Shown: piece after piece, positions 42,600-45,567 of the stretch | Layout: every line of letters starts with the position of its first letter | Position numbering within the stretch: position 1 is the stretch's first letter | Source: an uncultured bacterium | GTDB taxonomy: Bacteria > Patescibacteriota > Minisyncoccia > Phycocordibacterales > CAIZLB01 | NCBI GenBank assembly: GCA_903848795.1 | Contig: CAINHC010000045.1 | Location: 1 to 45,567, forward strand | Reading direction: 5' to 3' | Length of the DNA stretch: 45,567 nucleotides | Made by a program: the position numbers and the translations under genes | Notes under the pieces: model-generated | Told to the model about the DNA's origin: nothing | The model's input: the letters and a program-made list of their open reading frames with translations, nothing else | The model's database searches: none

Positions 42600-43211
42600 T
42601 CAGTGTTTCCGCCTCCAGAAACAAAGAATGAGGATTGTAGCGGCGCCAAGGGCCGCTGTTGATGATTCAGGGATGTTCTCGATAGAGGCTGATGAAGTGT
42701 AGATCCCCTGGTTTGTATCGTAAGTCGTCATGACTTGCAATGTGTTACCGTAAGGGATACGCGCTTCGTATGGAACAGAATCGAGGTTTCCCCATCCGAC
42801 AAGAATTGGTGCCTGGTTCATTGGGCCGTCGGTGTAGGAGTTTACCCCATAATAACCGACCCAGTTCCAGCGGTTACCGACATCATAGTAGGTGAAGACT
42901 TCCCTTGAAACAGAGACGCCGTTGACGAATACGGGGCTTGAGAAGTCCAGCGTGACTGAATTCAAAGTAAACAGTTCGCTGTTGCTGTCAGTGGCGTGGT
43001 AGGACAAATAGAAGAAAAGGGTCGCCAAGTCTTGAATCTCGACGACAGCTTTACTGTTTGTGGTACCGTACCTTGCGGCACTCAAAGAGACGGGCTCTCC
43101 GAGGCTGATGCCCGAAGTGGCGGTGATGGCCGCCATCGAAGTGCTCGTCGTCGAGACGAAGAGCGCCAGTGTGAAAATGAGCGCCAAAAGCGCTCGTTCG
43201 ATTGCTTTCAT
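42600..43211 (-). CDS. Secreted protein with PEP-CTERM-like sorting tail
   Basis: A 203-residue protein with a signal peptide (ALLALIFTLALFVSTTS) and a beta-rich body. The C-terminal tail has IPESSTAALGAATILILCF followed by RRKH: a PEP-CTERM-like motif, hydrophobic helix and basic end, recognised in other bacteria by exosortase. The DNA is visibly GC-richer and uses different codons from its neighbours. The leader ACCAACCAGCCAAACAAC before the ATG also looks foreign to this genome. Related tails are common in Verrucomicrobia and Planctomycetes. It is probably acquired from another phylum or is an assembly join. No exosortase is in the window. Confidence 0.75.
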   Translation of the reverse strand: MKAIERALLALIFTLALFVSTTSTSMAAITATSGISLGEPVSLSAARYGTTNSKAVVEIQDLATLFFYLSYHATDSNSELFTLNSVTLDFSSPVFVNGVSVSREVFTYYDVGNRWNWVGYYGVNSYTDGPMNQAPILVGWGNLDSVPYEARIPYGNTLQVMTTYDTNQGIYTSSASIENIPESSTAALGAATILILCFWRRKH

Positions 43212-43403
43212 GTTGTTTGGCTGGTTGGTTTGGGGTTGAACTCGCTCCGTGCATTTACGCAAGTCGAGTCGGCAAGGTCTCTGTCCGTTGGGACGACTTT
43301 TCAAAGACCTTATTACACTAAAAGACTACTATGCTTTATCTGAGATGTCAATAGTGGTTTTGTCAACGGTTTTCGATCCTTGTTTTGGACATTATTGGAT
43401 GAT

Positions 43404-43886
43404 CTAATCGATTATTTTACATATACCATCAATATAATTCTTCGATAAATAATGATTTGCTTTTGGGATAATAAAATTGACATTATTTTTCATAATCGGC
43501 GGTTCTAATTCTCCTGCAAGTGTTATGTAAGGGCAATCTAGTTTGTCTAAAGAAATTTTAATATTCTTAATATCCTCGGCTTGTGCAATAGCTAATTCCT
43601 TGCTCATGTGTTCGAGATTTTCTTTAATCAAAGACTGTAAAGAAAAAATATGTATTGGAGCAATAGAACCTAATATGATTTTGTTGCATTTATATTTTCT
43701 TGCCGTTAAATAAGCAAGTATGGCACCATAAGAAAAACCAAATATTATTGAGTTTGTTTTTGTTTTAACAATTTGCTTACTTATTGATTGGTACCAGTCT
43801 GGATTTATAGGTACAACAAGGTTGCCACTTTTTTTGTAGGGCCTGTATAAGTTTTTTATACCTGGCCAGAGAACAATTTTCTCCAT
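43404..43886 (-). CDS. Small alpha/beta-hydrolase-fold protein
   Basis: A 160-residue protein with the nucleophile elbow GFSYGA (GxSxG, about 49-54), an acidic AGELEPP segment where the catalytic Asp/Glu is expected, and a His near the end (KANHYLS). The order Ser-acid-His fits an alpha/beta hydrolase, shorter than most because the cap is missing. The substrate is unknown; an esterase or thioesterase is possible. Confidence 0.75.
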   Translation of the reverse strand: MEKIVLWPGIKNLYRPYKKSGNLVVPINPDWYQSISKQIVKTKTNSIIFGFSYGAILAYLTARKYKCNKIILGSIAPIHIFSLQSLIKENLEHMSKELAIAQAEDIKNIKISLDKLDCPYITLAGELEPPIMKNNVNFIIPKANHYLSKNYIDGICKIID

Positions 43887-43915
43887 AGCCAGGGATAATA
43901 TATATAGTTTGCTTC

Positions 43916-44074
43916 ATGGAATTAAAAGGGGAGAGGGTAGGTAAGTTGTTGACTTTGAATCACCCTCTCGACGATTTGCCTAGTTATCAGCATACATCGT
44001 ATCAAATATTTGTTAAGTGTGAGTGCTGTGGTATCGAATCTAGGCTGTATCTGTTGAATTATTGTTCTACATAA
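43916..44074 (+). CDS. Possible 52-residue protein with CxCC motif
   Basis: A short reading frame between the hydrolase and the KilA-N gene: ATG at 43916, TAA at 44072. It contains KCECCGIE near residues 34-41 and a late Cys, which could bind a metal. TATAGT about seven bases before the ATG gives it the same promoter spacing as other genes here. There is no homology I recognise, so expression is uncertain. Confidence 0.35.
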   Translation: MELKGERVGKLLTLNHPLDDLPSYQHTSYQIFVKCECCGIESRLYLLNYCST

Positions 44075-44139
44075 ATTCTGTAATAAATCTTTAGAATTTA
44101 TTTATAGAGGCGTTATCTCAATCTGATACCCTTGTCGGC

Positions 44140-44967
44140 ATGACAAAAATAAATATAAAGAATCAAGAAATCACAATCAATTTATCAAATAAGGGTGATG
44201 ATTACATATCATTGACGGATATCGCAAGATATAAGAATCCGCATGAACCAAAGGACGTCGTAAAAAATTGGATGAGAAATAAAAATACTATTGAATTTTT
44301 AGGGTTGTGGGAAAGAATAAACAACCCTCATTTTAAGGGGGTCGAATTCGACCCCCTTAAAAAAGAAGCTGGTTCGAACAGTTTTACGTTATCTCCAGAA
44401 AGATGGATTAAAATAACTGGAGCAATTGGTATTAAAACACTAGCAAGGCGTCACAATGGCGGAACATTTGCCCATAAAGACATCGCTTTTGAGTTTGCCA
44501 GTTGGGTGTCTTCTGAATTTAAACTGTATCTCATTAAAGAATTTCAGAGATTAAAGACTGAAGAAAATGAGAGGTTAAATCTTGGCTGGAATGTTAGAAG
44601 GCTTTTAACAAAGATAAATTATAAAATTCACACGGATTCCATAAAAGAGAATATTATTTTGCCTCAAAGGATATCTGGCAAGGATTCTATTGTAATTTAT
44701 GCCAATGAAGCTGATGTTTTGAACAAGGCTTTGTTTGGCATGACAGCAAATGAATGGCGAGAGACTAATCCAAAACTTGAAGGTAATATTAGAGATTATG
44801 CAAACATTGTGCAGCTGGTTTGTTTGGTTAACCTTCAGAATCTAAACTCTGAATATATCAAGGAAGGACTAAGTCAAAGGGAAAGATTGATTAAGCTAAA
44901 TGAAATCGCGATCCATCAGATGAGTTTGCTTATAGATAATTCAAGTGTTAAGAGACTATCTAAATAG
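44140..44967 (+). CDS. KilA-N domain DNA-binding protein
   Basis: A 275-residue protein with an N-terminal KilA-N domain: DDYISLTDIARYKN, VVKNWMRNKNTIEFLGLWERI (residues 45-65), SNSFTLSPERWIKITGAIGI and GGTFAHKDIAFEFASWVS, a set typical of phage and mobile-element proteins. The C-terminal half is helical with no recognised fold. The coding DNA between 44301 and 44362 contains two inverted repeats, the second a perfect 32-base palindrome that encodes the VEFD part of the domain. A second palindrome with the same centre follows the gene. It may regulate its own transcription; the function in bacteria is unknown. Confidence 0.87.
   Translation: MTKINIKNQEITINLSNKGDDYISLTDIARYKNPHEPKDVVKNWMRNKNTIEFLGLWERINNPHFKGVEFDPLKKEAGSNSFTLSPERWIKITGAIGIKTLARRHNGGTFAHKDIAFEFASWVSSEFKLYLIKEFQRLKTEENERLNLGWNVRRLLTKINYKIHTDSIKENIILPQRISGKDSIVIYANEADVLNKALFGMTANEWRETNPKLEGNIRDYANIVQLVCLVNLQNLNSEYIKEGLSQRERLIKLNEIAIHQMSLLIDNSSVKRLSK
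44301..44362. repeat. Two inverted repeats inside the KilA-N gene
   Basis: AGGGTTGT at 44301 and ACAACCCT at 44321 form an 8-base stem with a 12-base loop. At 44331-44362 lies a perfect 32-base palindrome centred on GGTCGAATTCGACC and flanked by GGG/CCC and TTTTAA/TTAAAA. Confidence 0.9.
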
Positions 44968-44976
44968 ATAGTGAAT

Positions 44977-45006
44977 TTTAAACTGGTCGAATTCGACCAG
45001 TTTAAA
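44977..45006 (+). terminator. Perfect 30-base palindrome after the KilA-N gene
   Basis: TTTAAACTGGTCGAA and its exact complement, with the same GGTCGAATTCGACC centre as the palindrome inside the gene. It lies 10 bases after the stop, so it may stop transcription, be an operator for KilA-N, or both. There is no T tract of note after it. Confidence 0.6.
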
Positions 45007-45132
45007 GGGGGGGTTGTTTGAATCTTTTTAAAATAATAAAAAAATTAGAATGGATATTCTTAAACAAATTAAGATTTCTCAAAAAGAGATAGATGGCGGT
45101 AAAATAATAAAAGGGAATCTCCGGGATATTAT

Positions 45133-45168
45133 TAAAAACAATACACCTCCCCCGTGGAAGTGTATTGT
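45133..45168 (-). terminator. Rho-independent terminator of the DUF378 gene
   Basis: On the minus strand, ACAATACAC and GTGTATTGT form a stem around a GC-rich loop, followed by TTTTTAATAAT. It lies about 84 bases downstream of the DUF378 stop. Confidence 0.6.
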
Positions 45169-45251
45169 AAATTGAAAATCGAACGACGTCTTGTGTTGTG
45201 TGATAATAAATCCCTCGATTATTCCATCACACTCTACGTATGCTTGCGCAC

Positions 45252-45449
45252 CTAGCACATCGTGCAATTTTTCTTGTGAGTGAAAATTTCAACAAGAGCT
45301 GAAAGACCAACTAGAACGTAAACAACATTTGTAACAGTACCTGCTCCAAAGATTGTTGTAACTAGATTGAAATCAAAAGCTCCAACTAGTAGCCAATTCA
45401 ATCCTCCTATTACTAGAAGTATGAATGTAATCATATGTAATGCTTTCAT
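45252..45449 (-). CDS. DUF378 family small membrane protein
   Basis: A 65-residue protein with two membrane helices (about 5-24 and 35-55). It has the family motif VIGGLNWLLVGAFDFNLV, then YVLVGLSALVEI and a cytoplasmic tail KKNCTMC with two Cys. The fold and role are unknown, but the family is widespread in bacteria. Confidence 0.87.
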   Translation of the reverse strand: MKALHMITFILLVIGGLNWLLVGAFDFNLVTTIFGAGTVTNVVYVLVGLSALVEIFTHKKNCTMC

Positions 45450-45547
45450 GTTTCTTTTTGTTAAATTAATAATGTACTAATTATATCATTTTCAGAAAAA
45501 GAAAAAGTATTATATCCACAGGTTGTGGTTCTTAATAAAAAAAAGGA

Positions 45548-45567
45548 GGGGGGGGGGGGGGGGGGGG
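45548..45567. other. Poly-G run at contig end
   Basis: Twenty consecutive G bases close the window right after an A run. This is typical of no-signal base calls in two-colour Illumina reads and not expected in an AT-rich genome, so the true contig end is probably before 45545. Confidence 0.8.

Noticed and set aside
45051-45176. A 41-residue reading frame starting at ATG 45051
   Set aside because: It runs through the hairpin that best fits a terminator for the convergent DUF378 gene, and shows no conserved motif.

Overview
The window looks like a piece of a candidate-phyla-radiation (Patescibacteria, Paceibacteria-like) chromosome or contig. It is AT-rich and densely packed. It has very short leaders, a shortened RF2, GatC/GatA without GatB alongside, a Patescibacteria-style type IV pilus cluster, a group I intron in a tRNA, and many small membrane and prepilin genes. 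TGA is used as a stop and RF2 is present, so the standard bacterial code is assumed. The taxonomic call is inference from gene content; there is no rRNA gene here. The last 20 bases are a pure G run, most likely a contig-end sequencing artefact.

Layout. 1-9 kb is an accessory and defence-like region. It holds a Shedu-like nuclease, a serine tRNA with an unusual ACU anticodon trailed by tandem hairpin repeats, uracil-DNA glycosylase, tRNA-Ser(GCU), an orphan Panacea (SocA-like) antitoxin, and a minus-strand operon fic - primase/helicase (TOTE type) - recQ whose promoter carries 10-bp-phased repeats. A low-molecular-weight phosphatase faces away from that operon. 9-22.8 kb is the type IV pilus and probable DNA-uptake locus: a ComF-like phosphoribosyltransferase, then pilM, N-like, O-like, a third inner-membrane gene, pilB, a CheY-like receiver, pilT, pilC, two major-type prepilins, the prepilin peptidase and four minor-pilin-like genes. 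22.8-28.9 kb holds ligA, a RelB/RelE-type toxin-antitoxin pair, gatC, gatA, and a small membrane protein paired with a membrane protein carrying a HEPN-like RNT-IAH motif. 29-30.4 kb is an RNA-rich mobile spot: a CAU tRNA interrupted by an Azoarcus-like group I intron, tRNA-Met, a LAGLIDADG homing endonuclease whose stop codon lies inside tRNA-Asp, and tRNA-Asp. 30.4-37.4 kb carries a Cys-repeat membrane protein, an aminoglycoside-phosphotransferase-like kinase, a secreted DUF5666 protein, a second RelB/RelE pair, an NRAMP-like transporter, a methyltransferase and a TMEM175-like channel preceded by a 233-bp tandem duplication. 37.4-42.5 kb has two tRNA-Thr genes, a MazF/PemK remnant, prfB, two small-membrane-protein/prepilin pairs and the C-terminal half of transketolase. 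42.5-45.5 kb is accessory: a GC-richer PEP-CTERM-like gene, an alpha/beta hydrolase, a KilA-N gene with nested palindromes and a DUF378 protein.

Working together. The pilus genes would build and retract a pilus. The ComF-like protein and the DNA-repair genes fit DNA uptake, but this is inference. The best candidates for an undescribed system are the Fic/primase-helicase/RecQ operon, the intron-split tRNA next to a tRNA-overlapping homing endonuclease, the recurrent small-membrane-protein/prepilin pairs, and the KilA-N gene with matched palindromes inside and after it.
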